In this document: in pieces, positions 32,898 to 43,224 of the stretch
Layout of the letters: each line of letters opens with the position of its first letter
How positions within the stretch are numbered: the stretch's first letter is position 1
Source of the DNA: Acidovorax sp. MR-S7
GTDB taxonomy: Bacteria > Pseudomonadota > Gammaproteobacteria > Burkholderiales > Burkholderiaceae_C
DNA: 64,000 nt
Assembly (NCBI RefSeq): GCF_000400995.2
Contig: NZ_DF238908.1
Span: forward strand, 62,001 to 126,000
Direction: 5' to 3'
Notes under the pieces: model-generated
The model's input: only the letters and a program-made list of their open reading frames with translations
Database searches by the model: none
What the model was told of the DNA's origin: nothing
Translations under genes and position numbers: made by a program

Positions 32898-34823
32898 ATG
32901 AGCACGAAGAAAGAAGTCCAGAACACCGAAGCCGGCATGGGACGCCGCCGCTTCATCAACACGGCCGCGCTGGCGGGCCTGACGGTGGGCGTTGCCGCGT
33001 GCAACGATAAGCCCGCCGCGGCGCCTGCCGCCTCGGGCGCCGCGGCGCCCGCCCCGGCGCCGGCCAGCCATGCGGGTGCCAGCGCGCACCTCAAGCCGGG
33101 CGAGCTCGACACCTACTACGGCCTGTGGAGCGGCGGCCATACCGGCGACATGCGCGTGCTGGGCCTGCCCTCGGGCCGCGAAATCCACCGCATTCCCTGC
33201 TTCGTGCCCGACGCGCTCGTGGGCTGGGGCGTCACCAACGAGTCCAAGGCGGTCATGGGCACCAAGCCCGACGGCCACCTGCGCTACACCGTGGCCGACA
33301 CCCACCACACGCACGCCTCGTACAAGGACGGCAACTACGACGGCCGCTACGCCTGGATCAACGACAAGATCAACAGCCGCGTGGCCCGCATCCGCCTGGA
33401 CTATTTCGTCTGCGACAAGATCACCGAGCTGCCCAACGTGCAGGGCTTCCACGGCATCTTCCCCGACAAGGCCGACCCGGTGGACCCGGCCATCAACTAC
33501 ACCACGCGCGTGTTCTGCGGCGGCGAGTTCGCCATTCCGCTGCCCAACGCGGGCATCGAGGACCACACGAAGTACCGCTCCCTCTTCACCTGCGTGGATG
33601 CCGAGACGATGGAAGTGCGCTGGCAGGTGCTGATCGACGGCAACTGCGACCTGGTCGCCACTTCGTACGACGGCAAGCTGGCTGCCACCAACCAGTACAA
33701 CGTGGAAATGGGCGCGAAGTACGAGGACATGATGTCCGCCGAGCGCGACGCCTGCCTGTTCTTCAACGTGGCGCGCATCGAGGAAGCCGTGAAGGCCGGC
33801 AAGTTCAAGACCATCGGCACGTCGAAGGTGCCCGTGGTGGACGGCACGCACGAGGCGAACAAGGACCCCAAGACCGCCCTCACCGCCTACGTGAGCGTGC
33901 CCAAGAACCCCCACGGCGTGAACGCCAGCCCCGACGCCAAGTACTTCATCTGCGCCGGCAAGCTCTCGCCCACGGCCACGGTGATCGAGCTGGCCAAGGT
34001 GCTGGACTGGTTCGACGGCAAGATGGAGAAGCTCGACGACGCCATCGTCGCCGAGGTGGAGCTGGGCCTGGGCCCGCTGCACACCGCCTTCGACGGCCGC
34101 GGCAACGCCTACACCACGCTGTTCCTGGACAGCCAAGTGGTCAAGTGGAACGTGGACGCCGCGATCAAGTTCCACGCCGGCGACAAGAACGCCAAGTACG
34201 TGGTGGACCGCCTGGACGTGCACTACCAGCCCGGCCACATCAACGCCTCGCAGTCCGAGACGCGCGCGGCCGACGGCAAGTACCTGGCCGTGGGCTGCAA
34301 GTTCTCCAAGGACCGCTTCCTGCCCGTGGGCCCGCTGCACCCTGAGAACGAGCAGCTCATCGACATCTCGGGCGAGAAGATGGTGCTGATGGCCGACCAC
34401 CCGGTGCGCGGCGAGCCGCACGACTTCATCATCTTCAAGCGCGACCTGCTCAAGCCCAAGCAGGTGTATGACCTGGACGACTCGCCCCTGGCGATCAAGG
34501 ACCCGAAGGAGTCGGGCGTGACGCGCAACGGCAAGAAGGTCACGGTGAAGATCACCTCGCAGGCGCCGGCCTTCAGCCTGCGCGAGTTCACGGTGAAGAA
34601 GGGCGACGAGGTCACGCTGATCCTGACCAACCTGGACAAGATCGAGGACCTGACGCACGGCTTCGCCATCCCGAACTACAACGTGAACTTCATCGTGAAC
34701 CCGCTGGAGACCAAGTCGGTGACCTTCATCGCCGACAAGCCCGGCGTGTTCTGGTGCTACTGCACGCACTTCTGCCATGCACTGCACCTGGAGATGCGCA
34801 CCCGCATGATCGTCGAAGCCTGA
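32898..34823 (+). CDS. nosZ: Nitrous-oxide reductase
   Basis: 641 residues with AGAGG upstream. It reduces N2O to N2 in the periplasm. A twin-arginine signal (GRRRFINTAALAGLTVG, residues ~15-31) identifies clade I NosZ. The seven-bladed propeller holding the CuZ cluster has its His-rich motifs (DTHHTHASYKDG, PNVQGFHGIFPDK, GLGPLHTAFDG, HYQPGHINASQSET). The C-terminal cupredoxin domain carries the CuA motif in CYCTHFCHALHLEM (~618-631). An oddity is VAACNDKP after the Tat helix, which resembles a lipobox followed by an Ala/Pro tether, so the enzyme may be lipidated. nosR follows after a repeat copy. Confidence 0.97.
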   Translation: MSTKKEVQNTEAGMGRRRFINTAALAGLTVGVAACNDKPAAAPAASGAAAPAPAPASHAGASAHLKPGELDTYYGLWSGGHTGDMRVLGLPSGREIHRIPCFVPDALVGWGVTNESKAVMGTKPDGHLRYTVADTHHTHASYKDGNYDGRYAWINDKINSRVARIRLDYFVCDKITELPNVQGFHGIFPDKADPVDPAINYTTRVFCGGEFAIPLPNAGIEDHTKYRSLFTCVDAETMEVRWQVLIDGNCDLVATSYDGKLAATNQYNVEMGAKYEDMMSAERDACLFFNVARIEEAVKAGKFKTIGTSKVPVVDGTHEANKDPKTALTAYVSVPKNPHGVNASPDAKYFICAGKLSPTATVIELAKVLDWFDGKMEKLDDAIVAEVELGLGPLHTAFDGRGNAYTTLFLDSQVVKWNVDAAIKFHAGDKNAKYVVDRLDVHYQPGHINASQSETRAADGKYLAVGCKFSKDRFLPVGPLHPENEQLIDISGEKMVLMADHPVRGEPHDFIIFKRDLLKPKQVYDLDDSPLAIKDPKESGVTRNGKKVTVKITSQAPAFSLREFTVKKGDEVTLILTNLDKIEDLTHGFAIPNYNVNFIVNPLETKSVTFIADKPGVFWCYCTHFCHALHLEMRTRMIVEA

Positions 34824-34863
34824 CGCCGCACCGCTCCCTGGGCCGCCGCGCGCCCAGGGAGGT

Positions 34864-34917
34864 TTCAAGCCAAATCGGCTTCCAGCGCTTGCTGGCCAAG
34901 CGCTACCAGCTATCAAA
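34864..34917 (+). repeat. Copy of the ~50-bp repeat between nosZ and nosR
   Basis: TTCAAGCCAAATCGGCTTCC, AGCGCTTG, loop, CAAGCGCTACCAGCTATC. Well preserved, with an 8-bp stem. It sits within the nos operon, so it may set a processing or partial-termination point between nosZ and nosR. Confidence 0.85.
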
Positions 34918-34928
34918 ACAAGAGTCCC

Positions 34929-37538
34929 ATGATCTCCCTCGGCCCGCGGTTCGCCGCCTTCCTCCTGGCCATGCTGCTGGCCCTCGGCCTGGCGCCCCGC
35001 GCCCATGCGGGCGCCTACGAAGCCGAGCTGCCCGCCAACCTGGCTACGGCCCCCGACCTGTGCGCGCTGCTGCCCTGCGGCGAGGTGTTCCCCGGCGCCG
35101 TGCGCTTCTCCCAGCGCAAGGGCCAGCCGCCCTATGTCGAGGCCTATGGCGAGGGCGACACGCTGCTGGGCTACGTGATGCTCTCCACCGACATCACCGA
35201 CACGCCCGCCTATTCGGGCAAGCCGGTGGTCACGCTGATCGGCATGGACAAGGATGGCCGCTTCGTGGGCGTGAAGGTGCTCAAGCACTCCGAGCCCATC
35301 CTGCTGCTGGGCATTCCCGAATCGGCGCTCATCAACTTCAACAACCAGTACATCGGCAAGTCGGTGGCCGACACCATCGAGGTCGGCCCCTCGCGCCCCG
35401 ACGAGAACGTGATCGGCGTCGATGCGATCTCCGGCGCCACCGTGACCGTGGTCGCGCAGAACCAGGTGGTCATGGCCTCGGGCGCCGCCGTGGCGCGGCA
35501 GACCGGCATCATCGCGCCCACGGTGCGCGAGCCGGCGCGCTTCGCCGCCAGCGGGCAAAGCTACGACTGGGCCCAGCTCGTGCAGATGGGCGCCGTGCAG
35601 CGCCTGGCCGTCAAGCCCGAGCAGGTGGGCCTGCCGCGCGGGCCCGAGCCGTTCATCGAGCTGTGGTTCGGCGACCTGAACCACCCCGACATCGGCCGCA
35701 GCCTGCTGGGCAGCAACGGCTGGGGCAACCTGCGCTCGCGCCTGAAGGACGGCGAGAACGCCCTCTTCGTCATCAAGACGGCGGGCGCCGAGTCGTTCAA
35801 GGGCTCGGGCTTCGTGCGCGGCGGCATCTACGACCGCGTGCAGGTCAAGCAGGGCGCGGACTCGTTCACCTTCCGCGACCTGGATTCGTACAACCTCTAC
35901 GGCCTGGAGGCCGCGGGCGCGCCGCGCTACACCGAGTCGGCCATCTTCGTGGTCCGCTCGCCCTCGTTCTCCGCCGCCTACCCGTGGAAGCTGGCCTTCC
36001 TGGGCAACCGCGTGGACCAGGCCACGGGCCACCGCAGCTTCGCGGTGTTCGAGTCGAAATACTGGCTGCCCGCCAGCGTGCTCGAAGGCGGCCGTCCCAA
36101 GGTCGAGGAGCCCGCCGCCCCGTGGGTGCGCATCTGGAAGTCGCAGGCCCTGCCGATCGGCCTGTTCGCCGCGCTGCTGGTGCTGGTGGGCGTGGTCTAT
36201 GCGCTGCGCGAGAAGCTCACGCGCCTGTCCACGCACAAGAACAAGTGGCCGGTCAACGGCTTCAAGTACACGTTCTGGGCCATCAGCATCTTCTGGATCG
36301 GCTTCGGCTACATGGCCCAGCCCTCCATCACGCAGGTGCTGACCTGGTTCCACTCGCTGCTGTTCCAGTGGACGTGGTCGCTGTTCCTGTCCGACCCGTT
36401 CATCTTCCTGTTCTGGATCTTCATCATCGTCACGGTGTTCCTGTTCGGCCGGGGCCTGTTCTGCGGCTGGATGTGCCCGTTCGGCTCGCTGCAGGAGGCG
36501 ATCTACAAGATCGCCGAGCACATCGGACTCAAGCGCTTCCAGACGCAGCTGCCACAGAAGTGGCACGACCGGCTCAAGTGGGTCAAGTACGCGGTGTTCT
36601 TCTTCCTGCTCACCGTGTCCATGTTCTCCATGGGACTGGCCGAGAAGCTGGCCGAGGTGGAGCCGTTCAAGACCACCTTCCTGGTCGGCGTGCTGAACCG
36701 CGCCTGGCCCTACGGCCTGTTCGTGGCCGCCATCCTGGGCGTGTCCATCTTCATCGAGCGGCCCTACTGCAAGTACATCTGCCCGCTGGGCGCGTCGCTG
36801 GCCATGCCCAGCACGTTCCGCTGGTTCGGCCTCAAGCGCAAGCAGGACTGCAACAGCTGCAAGGCCTGCGCCGTGGGCTGCGGCGCCCAGGCCATCGACG
36901 CCGACGGCCGCATCGACCACCGCGAATGCCTGCACTGCCTGGACTGCATGATCCTCTACACCGACGTGAAAGGCTGCCCGCCCCTGGCGCGCGAGCGCAA
37001 GCGCCGCGAGAAGGACGGGCTGGAGCTCACGCCCATCGGCAAGAACGGCTACTTCATCCCCATCCATCCCGCCACGGTGGCCGACCAGATCCTGCCCAAG
37101 GCCGTGAAGGGGCCCGACCCGCGCATGCCCACCGACCCCACCCTGCCCGTGCACAAGCGCGGCGTGGGCTTCGCCAAGTGGCTGCTGCTGGAGGTGCGCG
37201 ACCACCTCTGGCCCTGGAGCGCCGAGGGCTGGCGCAGCCAGCGCGCGCTGCAGATGGCGGGCATCTCGCTGGCCATCGCTGCCACGGTGGCCTGGGTCGT
37301 GGCGGCCATGGGGCAGCTCTCCTCGGGCGCCATCATCGGCTGGTGGTTCGGCTGGAGCGTGTACGAGGTGCTGATCCGCCTGTCGGGCCGCCGCTATGTG
37401 AAGGACGGCCCCTGGTGGCGCGACAATTACCGCGTTGCCGGCGTGATGGACATGATGAGCTACGTGGGATTCAAGAACCTGATGATCGGCGCAGCGCTGT
37501 TCCTGGCGCTGCAGGCCCTGGGGCTGGTGGTTCCATGA
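34929..37538 (+). CDS. nosR: NosR, polytopic FMN and iron-sulfur electron-transfer protein
   Basis: 869 residues. A signal peptide (~1-27) precedes a periplasmic FMN-binding domain with the flavinylation motif DAISGATVTVV (Thr171), the target of ApbE. After about residue 410 come membrane helices. They carry two CxxxCP motifs (FCGWMCPFGSLQE and YCKYICPLGASLA) and a ferredoxin-like pair (CNSCKACAVGCGAQAID and CLHCLDCMILYTDVKGCP). NosR is needed for nosZ transcription and for whole-cell N2O reduction, passing quinol electrons to NosZ. The nosD start overlaps the stop (ATGA). Confidence 0.96.
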   Translation: MISLGPRFAAFLLAMLLALGLAPRAHAGAYEAELPANLATAPDLCALLPCGEVFPGAVRFSQRKGQPPYVEAYGEGDTLLGYVMLSTDITDTPAYSGKPVVTLIGMDKDGRFVGVKVLKHSEPILLLGIPESALINFNNQYIGKSVADTIEVGPSRPDENVIGVDAISGATVTVVAQNQVVMASGAAVARQTGIIAPTVREPARFAASGQSYDWAQLVQMGAVQRLAVKPEQVGLPRGPEPFIELWFGDLNHPDIGRSLLGSNGWGNLRSRLKDGENALFVIKTAGAESFKGSGFVRGGIYDRVQVKQGADSFTFRDLDSYNLYGLEAAGAPRYTESAIFVVRSPSFSAAYPWKLAFLGNRVDQATGHRSFAVFESKYWLPASVLEGGRPKVEEPAAPWVRIWKSQALPIGLFAALLVLVGVVYALREKLTRLSTHKNKWPVNGFKYTFWAISIFWIGFGYMAQPSITQVLTWFHSLLFQWTWSLFLSDPFIFLFWIFIIVTVFLFGRGLFCGWMCPFGSLQEAIYKIAEHIGLKRFQTQLPQKWHDRLKWVKYAVFFFLLTVSMFSMGLAEKLAEVEPFKTTFLVGVLNRAWPYGLFVAAILGVSIFIERPYCKYICPLGASLAMPSTFRWFGLKRKQDCNSCKACAVGCGAQAIDADGRIDHRECLHCLDCMILYTDVKGCPPLARERKRREKDGLELTPIGKNGYFIPIHPATVADQILPKAVKGPDPRMPTDPTLPVHKRGVGFAKWLLLEVRDHLWPWSAEGWRSQRALQMAGISLAIAATVAWVVAAMGQLSSGAIIGWWFGWSVYEVLIRLSGRRYVKDGPWWRDNYRVAGVMDMMSYVGFKNLMIGAALFLALQALGLVVP

Positions 37539-38806
37539 AAGGCTCCACCACCCACTTAAGCCTGGCCCTGGCGCTGTGGATCGCCGGGGCCTGCCAGGCA
37601 GCCACCGTCACCGTGCGCCCGGGCGACGACCTCGCCGCCGCCGTGCGCGCGGCCCGGCCGGGCGACACGGTGGAGGTGCAGCGCGGCCAGTACCGCGCCA
37701 ACCTGCTGATCGACAAGCCGCTCACGCTGCGCGGCATCGACCGCCCCACCGTGAGCGGCGGCCTGCAGGGCGACACCATCCGCGTGACCGCGCCCGACGT
37801 GGTGATCGACGGGCTGATCGTGCGCGACTCGGGCGACAGCCTCAAGGACCAGAACGCCGGCATCTACCTCTACCCCGGCGCCCACCGCGCCGTGGTGCGC
37901 GGCTGCGACCTGACCTACAACCTGTTCGGCCTGTGGATCGAGAAGGCCGACGAGGTACTCATCGAGCACAACCGCATCACCGGCAAGCGCGACTACGCCT
38001 CCTCGCAGCGCGGCAACGGCGTGCAGCTCTACAACACCCAGCGCGCGCGCATCCTGAACAACGACATCAGCTTCGTGCGCGACGCGCTGTACGTCGACGT
38101 GTCGCACAACGCGCTGTTCCAGGGCAACAAGCTGCACCACAGCCGCTACGGCACGCACTACATGAACTCCTACCACAACCTGTGGGAGGACAACGACAGC
38201 TACTACAACCGCGGCGGCCTGGCCCTGATGGAAGTGCGCGACCAGGTGGTGCGCGGCAACCGCGCCTGGGGCAACAGCGACCACGGCATCATGCTGCGCA
38301 CGCTGCAGGACTCGGTGATCGAGAACAACGTCGTCGCCGGCAACAACCGGGGCTTCTTCATCTACGACGTGGAGTACATCCGTCTCAACGGCAACCTGGT
38401 GGTGGACAACACCGTGGGCGTGCACCTGGCGGCCGGCTCGAAGAACAACGAGGTGGAGGACAACGACTTCATCGGCAACCGCGAGCAGGTGCGCTACGTG
38501 GGCGCGCGCGACGAGCCCTGGGGCACCCGGCGCGGCAACCACTGGAGCAACTACCTCGGCTGGGACCGCGACGGCGACGGCGTGGGCGACGTGCCCTACG
38601 AGGCCAACGACATGGTGGACCGGCTCACCTGGCGCCACCCCGGCGTCAAGCTGCTGCTGGCCAGCCCCGCCGTGCAGGCGCTGCGGCTGGTGGCCCAGCA
38701 ATTTCCCGTGCTGCGCGTGCCCTCGGTGGTGGATCCCCGCCCGCGCATGCAGCCCGGCAACAACGATTGGAGTGAATGGCGTGGCAAGCATTTCCCCGGC
38801 CAGTGA
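37535..38806 (+). CDS. nosD: NosD, periplasmic beta-helix copper-site assembly protein
   Basis: 423 residues from the ATG at 37535. A signal peptide ends near ACQAA. A right-handed parallel beta-helix of CASH/PbH1 repeats follows (GIYLYPGAHRAVVRGCDLTY, GLWIEKADEVLIEHNRITG, ALYVDVSHNALFQGNKLHHS and so on). The conserved NosD tail has GNHWSNYLGWDRDGDGVGDVPY. With the NosF-NosY ABC transporter it forms the NosDFY complex that supplies sulfur or otherwise builds the CuZ site. Overlaps nosR by 4 nt and nosF by 35 nt. Confidence 0.95.
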   Translation: MKGSTTHLSLALALWIAGACQAATVTVRPGDDLAAAVRAARPGDTVEVQRGQYRANLLIDKPLTLRGIDRPTVSGGLQGDTIRVTAPDVVIDGLIVRDSGDSLKDQNAGIYLYPGAHRAVVRGCDLTYNLFGLWIEKADEVLIEHNRITGKRDYASSQRGNGVQLYNTQRARILNNDISFVRDALYVDVSHNALFQGNKLHHSRYGTHYMNSYHNLWEDNDSYYNRGGLALMEVRDQVVRGNRAWGNSDHGIMLRTLQDSVIENNVVAGNNRGFFIYDVEYIRLNGNLVVDNTVGVHLAAGSKNNEVEDNDFIGNREQVRYVGARDEPWGTRRGNHWSNYLGWDRDGDGVGDVPYEANDMVDRLTWRHPGVKLLLASPAVQALRLVAQQFPVLRVPSVVDPRPRMQPGNNDWSEWRGKHFPGQ

Positions 38807-39716
38807 CGGCATGGCCATCGCGCTGCGCGGCGTGAGCAAGCACTACGGTGCGCTGCACGCGGTGGACGGCGTTGATCTCGCCATCCCGCGCGGCGAGATC
38901 TTCGGCCTGATCGGCCACAACGGCGCGGGCAAGAGCACACTCTTCAAGATGATGCTGGGCCTGGTGCCGGCCACGCAGGGCGACATCCGCATCGGCGGCG
39001 CCACGGTCACCGGGCGCGGCTTTCGCGCCGCGCGTCGCCACCTGGGCTACCTGCCCGAGAACGTGGTGCTCTACGACAACCTCGACGGGCTGGAGACGCT
39101 GCGCTTCTTCGCCCGCCTGAAGGGCGCGCCGCTCGCGCAATGCCCTGCCATGCTGGAGCGCGTGGGCCTGGCGCACGCCGGCAGGCGCCCGGTGCGCGAA
39201 TACTCCAAGGGCATGCGCCAGCGCCTGGGCTTCGCGCAGGCGCTGCTGGGCAGCCCGCGCGTGCTGTTCCTCGACGAGCCCACCAACGGCCTGGACCCGC
39301 AGGCCATCCGCGACTTCTACGCCACCTTGCGCACCCTGCAGGCCGAAGGGGTCACGGTGGTCATCACCTCGCACATCCTGGCCGAGCTGCAGGAGCGCGT
39401 GGACCGCCTGGCCATCCTCGCCTCGGGCAAGGTGCAGGCCGTGGGCAGCGTGCAGGCGCTGCGCGAGCAGATGCGCATGCCCCTGTCCATCACCCTGGCG
39501 CTGGACGAGGGCGGCGTGCCCGCCGCGCGGCAGGCGCTGGCCGCACTGCCCCACGTCGCCTGCACCGCCGCGGAAGGCGGCCTGCGCCTGGACTGCCCGC
39601 GCGAACAGAAGATGGCCGTGCTCGCCGCCCTCGCCCCCCTGGGCGCACGGCTGCTGGACCTGCAGATTCAGGAACCCTCGCTCGAAGACGTGTACTTCGG
39701 CCTGCGCGAAAGCTGA
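38772..39716 (+). CDS. nosF: NosF, ABC-type ATPase of the NosDFY complex
   Basis: About 314 residues if it starts at the GTG at 38772; a second GTG at 38781 with GGAG upstream and an ATG at 38811 are alternatives. ATPase motifs: Walker A GHNGAGKST (~48-56), Q-loop region LGYLPENV, signature YSKGMRQRL, Walker B VLFLDEPTNGLDP and switch His in ITSHILAEL. It energises the NosY permease in copper-centre maturation. The start lies inside nosD, indicating coupled translation. Confidence 0.94.
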   Translation: MNGVASISPASDGMAIALRGVSKHYGALHAVDGVDLAIPRGEIFGLIGHNGAGKSTLFKMMLGLVPATQGDIRIGGATVTGRGFRAARRHLGYLPENVVLYDNLDGLETLRFFARLKGAPLAQCPAMLERVGLAHAGRRPVREYSKGMRQRLGFAQALLGSPRVLFLDEPTNGLDPQAIRDFYATLRTLQAEGVTVVITSHILAELQERVDRLAILASGKVQAVGSVQALREQMRMPLSITLALDEGGVPAARQALAALPHVACTAAEGGLRLDCPREQKMAVLAALAPLGARLLDLQIQEPSLEDVYFGLRES

Positions 39717-39719
39717 GCC

Positions 39720-40535
39720 ATGGAATTCACCCAAATCCTCACCATCGCGGCCAAGGAATTCCGCGACCGCATGCGCAACCGCTGGGTGCTGGCGGTGGCC
39801 CTGGTCTTCACCGTGTTCTCGCTGGTCATCGCCTACTTCGGCGGCGCGCAGCAGGGGCAGGTGGGCTTTCGCTCCATCGAGTTCACCATCGCCAGCCTGG
39901 TCAGCCTGGTGATCTACCTGATCCCGCTGATCGCGCTGCTGCTGGGCTTCGACGCCATCGTGGGCGAGCGCGAGCGCGGCTCGCTCGACCTGCTGCTGGC
40001 CCTGCCCATCACGCGCCTCGAATTGCTGCTGGGCAAGTACCTGGGGCTGGCGGGCGCGCTCACGCTGTCCACCGTGGCCGGCTTCGGGCTGGTGGCCGTG
40101 CTGCTGTGGCGGCACATGAGCGGCGCGGCGCTCTACCACTACGGCGGCTTCATGCTCAGCTCGGTGCTGCTGGGGCTGGCCTTCCTCAGCCTGGCGGTGC
40201 TCATCTCCGTGCTGGCGCGCGAGCGCACGCGCGCCTCGGGCCTGGCCATCGCCACCTGGTTCTTCTTCGTGCTGGTGTTCGACCTGCTGCTGCTGGGCCT
40301 GCTCGTCACCACCGGCGGGCAGTTCGCGGGTGACGCGTTCGCCTGGCTGCTGCTGCTCAACCCGGCGGACGTGTTCCGCATCCTCAACGTGTTCTCGCTC
40401 GACGACGTGCGCACGCTCTACGGCCTGGCCAGCGTCGTGCCCTCGTCGCTGGGCAGCCCGGCGGTCATGGGCGGCGTGATGCTCGCCTGGATCGCGCTGC
40501 CGCTCGCCCTCGCCACCTGGAGATTCAAGCCATGA
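39720..40535 (+). CDS. nosY: NosY, ABC-2 type permease of the NosDFY complex
   Basis: 271 residues with six helices. Typical NosY/ABC-2 sequence features are IAAKEFRDRMRNRWVLAVAL at the N-terminus, LLLGFDAIVGERERGSLDLLLALPITR, the ARERTRASGLAIATWFF region and LLNPADVFRI near the end. It forms the membrane channel for NosF. Three bases separate it from nosF, and its stop overlaps the nosL start by 4 nt. Confidence 0.94.
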   Translation: MEFTQILTIAAKEFRDRMRNRWVLAVALVFTVFSLVIAYFGGAQQGQVGFRSIEFTIASLVSLVIYLIPLIALLLGFDAIVGERERGSLDLLLALPITRLELLLGKYLGLAGALTLSTVAGFGLVAVLLWRHMSGAALYHYGGFMLSSVLLGLAFLSLAVLISVLARERTRASGLAIATWFFFVLVFDLLLLGLLVTTGGQFAGDAFAWLLLLNPADVFRILNVFSLDDVRTLYGLASVVPSSLGSPAVMGGVMLAWIALPLALATWRFKP

Positions 40536-41074
40536 CCTGTTCCTGCATCACCCGCCGCCGCGCGCTCGGCACGCTGGGCCTTGCCGCCTTCACCACGCTG
40601 CTGGCCGCCTGCGGCGACAAGGCGGGCGAAGCCCAGTCGCTCGCCCCCGTGGAGATCGACCGCTCCACCAGCTGCGAGCTCGACGGCATGCTGCTGGCCG
40701 ACTACCCCGGCCCCAAGGCGCAGATCCACTACGCGGGGCAGGACAAGCCCGCCTTCTTCTGCGATACGGTGGAGCTGTTCAATACCCTGCTCGCGGCCGA
40801 GCAGGTGCGTGCCATCCGCGCCGTCTACGTGCAGGACATGGGCCAGGCCGACTGGAACGAGCCCCGGGGCTACTGGATCGACGCCAAGGCCGGCATCTAC
40901 GTGCTGGGCGGCAAGCGCCACGGCTCGATGGGGCCGACCATCGCCAGCTTCGCGCAGGAGCCCGATGCCGCGAAGTTCGCCGCCGAGCACGGCGGCAAGG
41001 TGCTGCGCTTTGCCGAGATCACGCGCGACATGGTGGACCTGAGCGGTGGCGCCCTGCACGACACCCGCATGTAG
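40532..41074 (+). CDS. nosL: NosL, copper chaperone lipoprotein
   Basis: 180 residues. The export signal has both an Arg-rich start (ITRRRALGTLGLAAF) and a lipobox (LLAACGDK, Cys at ~27). The NosL domain follows with CELDGMLLADYPGPKAQIHY, which supplies the Cys and Met residues thought to bind Cu(I), and the later GGKRHGSMGPTIASFA. NosL delivers copper to apo-NosZ at the outer membrane. The 3' end overlaps the second nosL-like gene by 29 nt. Confidence 0.95.
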   Translation: MTCSCITRRRALGTLGLAAFTTLLAACGDKAGEAQSLAPVEIDRSTSCELDGMLLADYPGPKAQIHYAGQDKPAFFCDTVELFNTLLAAEQVRAIRAVYVQDMGQADWNEPRGYWIDAKAGIYVLGGKRHGSMGPTIASFAQEPDAAKFAAEHGGKVLRFAEITRDMVDLSGGALHDTRM

Positions 41075-41678
41075 CCGCCGCGCCCTGCTGGCCGGCGGCC
41101 TGGGCGCCCTCGCCACGCTGGGCTTCGGCGGCGCCTGGGCCGTGCGCCGCGCGCAGCGCATGCCGGCCGGGGCGCCGCCGGACGACGTGTGCATCGTCGC
41201 CCCGCCCACACCCTACGACAGCGCCTCGGGCCTCGCGCCCACGCAGCCGCGCCCCGTTCCCACGGGCGCGCGCTGCCCGGTGTGCGGCATGTTCCCCACG
41301 CGCGCCCCCGAATGGGCAGCGCAGCTCATCTTCGCCGACGGCGACGCGCATTTCTTCGATTCGCCGCTGTCGCTGTTCATGTACCTGCAGGACATGGGGC
41401 GCTACAGCCCCGGCCGCGACGCCGCGCAGGTCGCGGCGCTCTACGTCACCGATGCGGGAGACGGCACGGCCGCGCGCTGGACGGATGCGCGCGCCGCCTT
41501 CTACGTGCACGGCTCCGACGCCCGGGGCCCCATGCGCGCGGGCAACCTGCCGGCCTTTGCCGCACGCGAGGCGGCGCAGGCATTCGCCGCGCGGCGCGGC
41601 GGCACGGTGCTGGCCTTTGATGCGGTGGACGCCGCGCTGGTCGCCACGCTGGCCGGTCCGGGTAGGCACCGGCATTGA
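41046..41678 (+). CDS. Second NosL-family protein
   Basis: About 210 residues starting at a GTG inside nosL. An N-terminal hydrophobic segment (RRALLAGGLGALATLGFGGA) looks like an uncleaved anchor or Tat-like signal without a lipobox. The mature part has the textbook NosL motif CPVCGMFPTRAPEWAAQLIF, with two Cys and Met, then DSPLSLFMYLQDM and a C-terminal GGTVLAFDAVDAAL. It is a paralogue of the preceding NosL but keeps the CxxCGM form the first copy lacks, suggesting division of labour in copper transfer. It is the last gene of the operon, followed by repeat sequence. Confidence 0.85.
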   Translation: MAPCTTPACSRRALLAGGLGALATLGFGGAWAVRRAQRMPAGAPPDDVCIVAPPTPYDSASGLAPTQPRPVPTGARCPVCGMFPTRAPEWAAQLIFADGDAHFFDSPLSLFMYLQDMGRYSPGRDAAQVAALYVTDAGDGTAARWTDARAAFYVHGSDARGPMRAGNLPAFAAREAAQAFAARRGGTVLAFDAVDAALVATLAGPGRHRH

Positions 41679-41687
41679 TTCAAAAAC

Positions 41688-41775
41688 GATAGCTGCTTGC
41701 GCTTTCAGCTCCTGGGTTTCGGTATGAAAACCACCTGAAACCCTTGCCAGTCAAGCGCTGGCAGCTCCTGTTTTT
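41688..41775. repeat. Two partial copies of the ~50-bp repeat after the nos operon
   Basis: A reverse half copy (GATAGCTGCTTGCGCTTTC, 41688 on) and a forward half copy (CTTGCCAGTCAAGCGCTG then GCAGCTCCTGTTTTTGA, ending at 41775). They lie between the convergent nosL-like and rhlE genes. Confidence 0.75.
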
Positions 41776-41786
41776 GAGAAAGTGCC

Positions 41787-43217
<1,431 letters not shown>

Positions 43218-43224
43218 CAAGCCG

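Noticed and set aside
32463..37205. A 1580-codon open frame on the minus strand across nosZ and nosR
   Set aside because: It is antisense to two certain genes and its product is a His/Val/Ala/Arg-rich chain without motifs, the usual shadow of GC-rich third-position coding.
41046..41678. Frameshifted duplicate of nosL rather than a separate gene
   Set aside because: It has its own complete N-terminal segment and a different, fully canonical copper motif, and the preceding nosL is complete.
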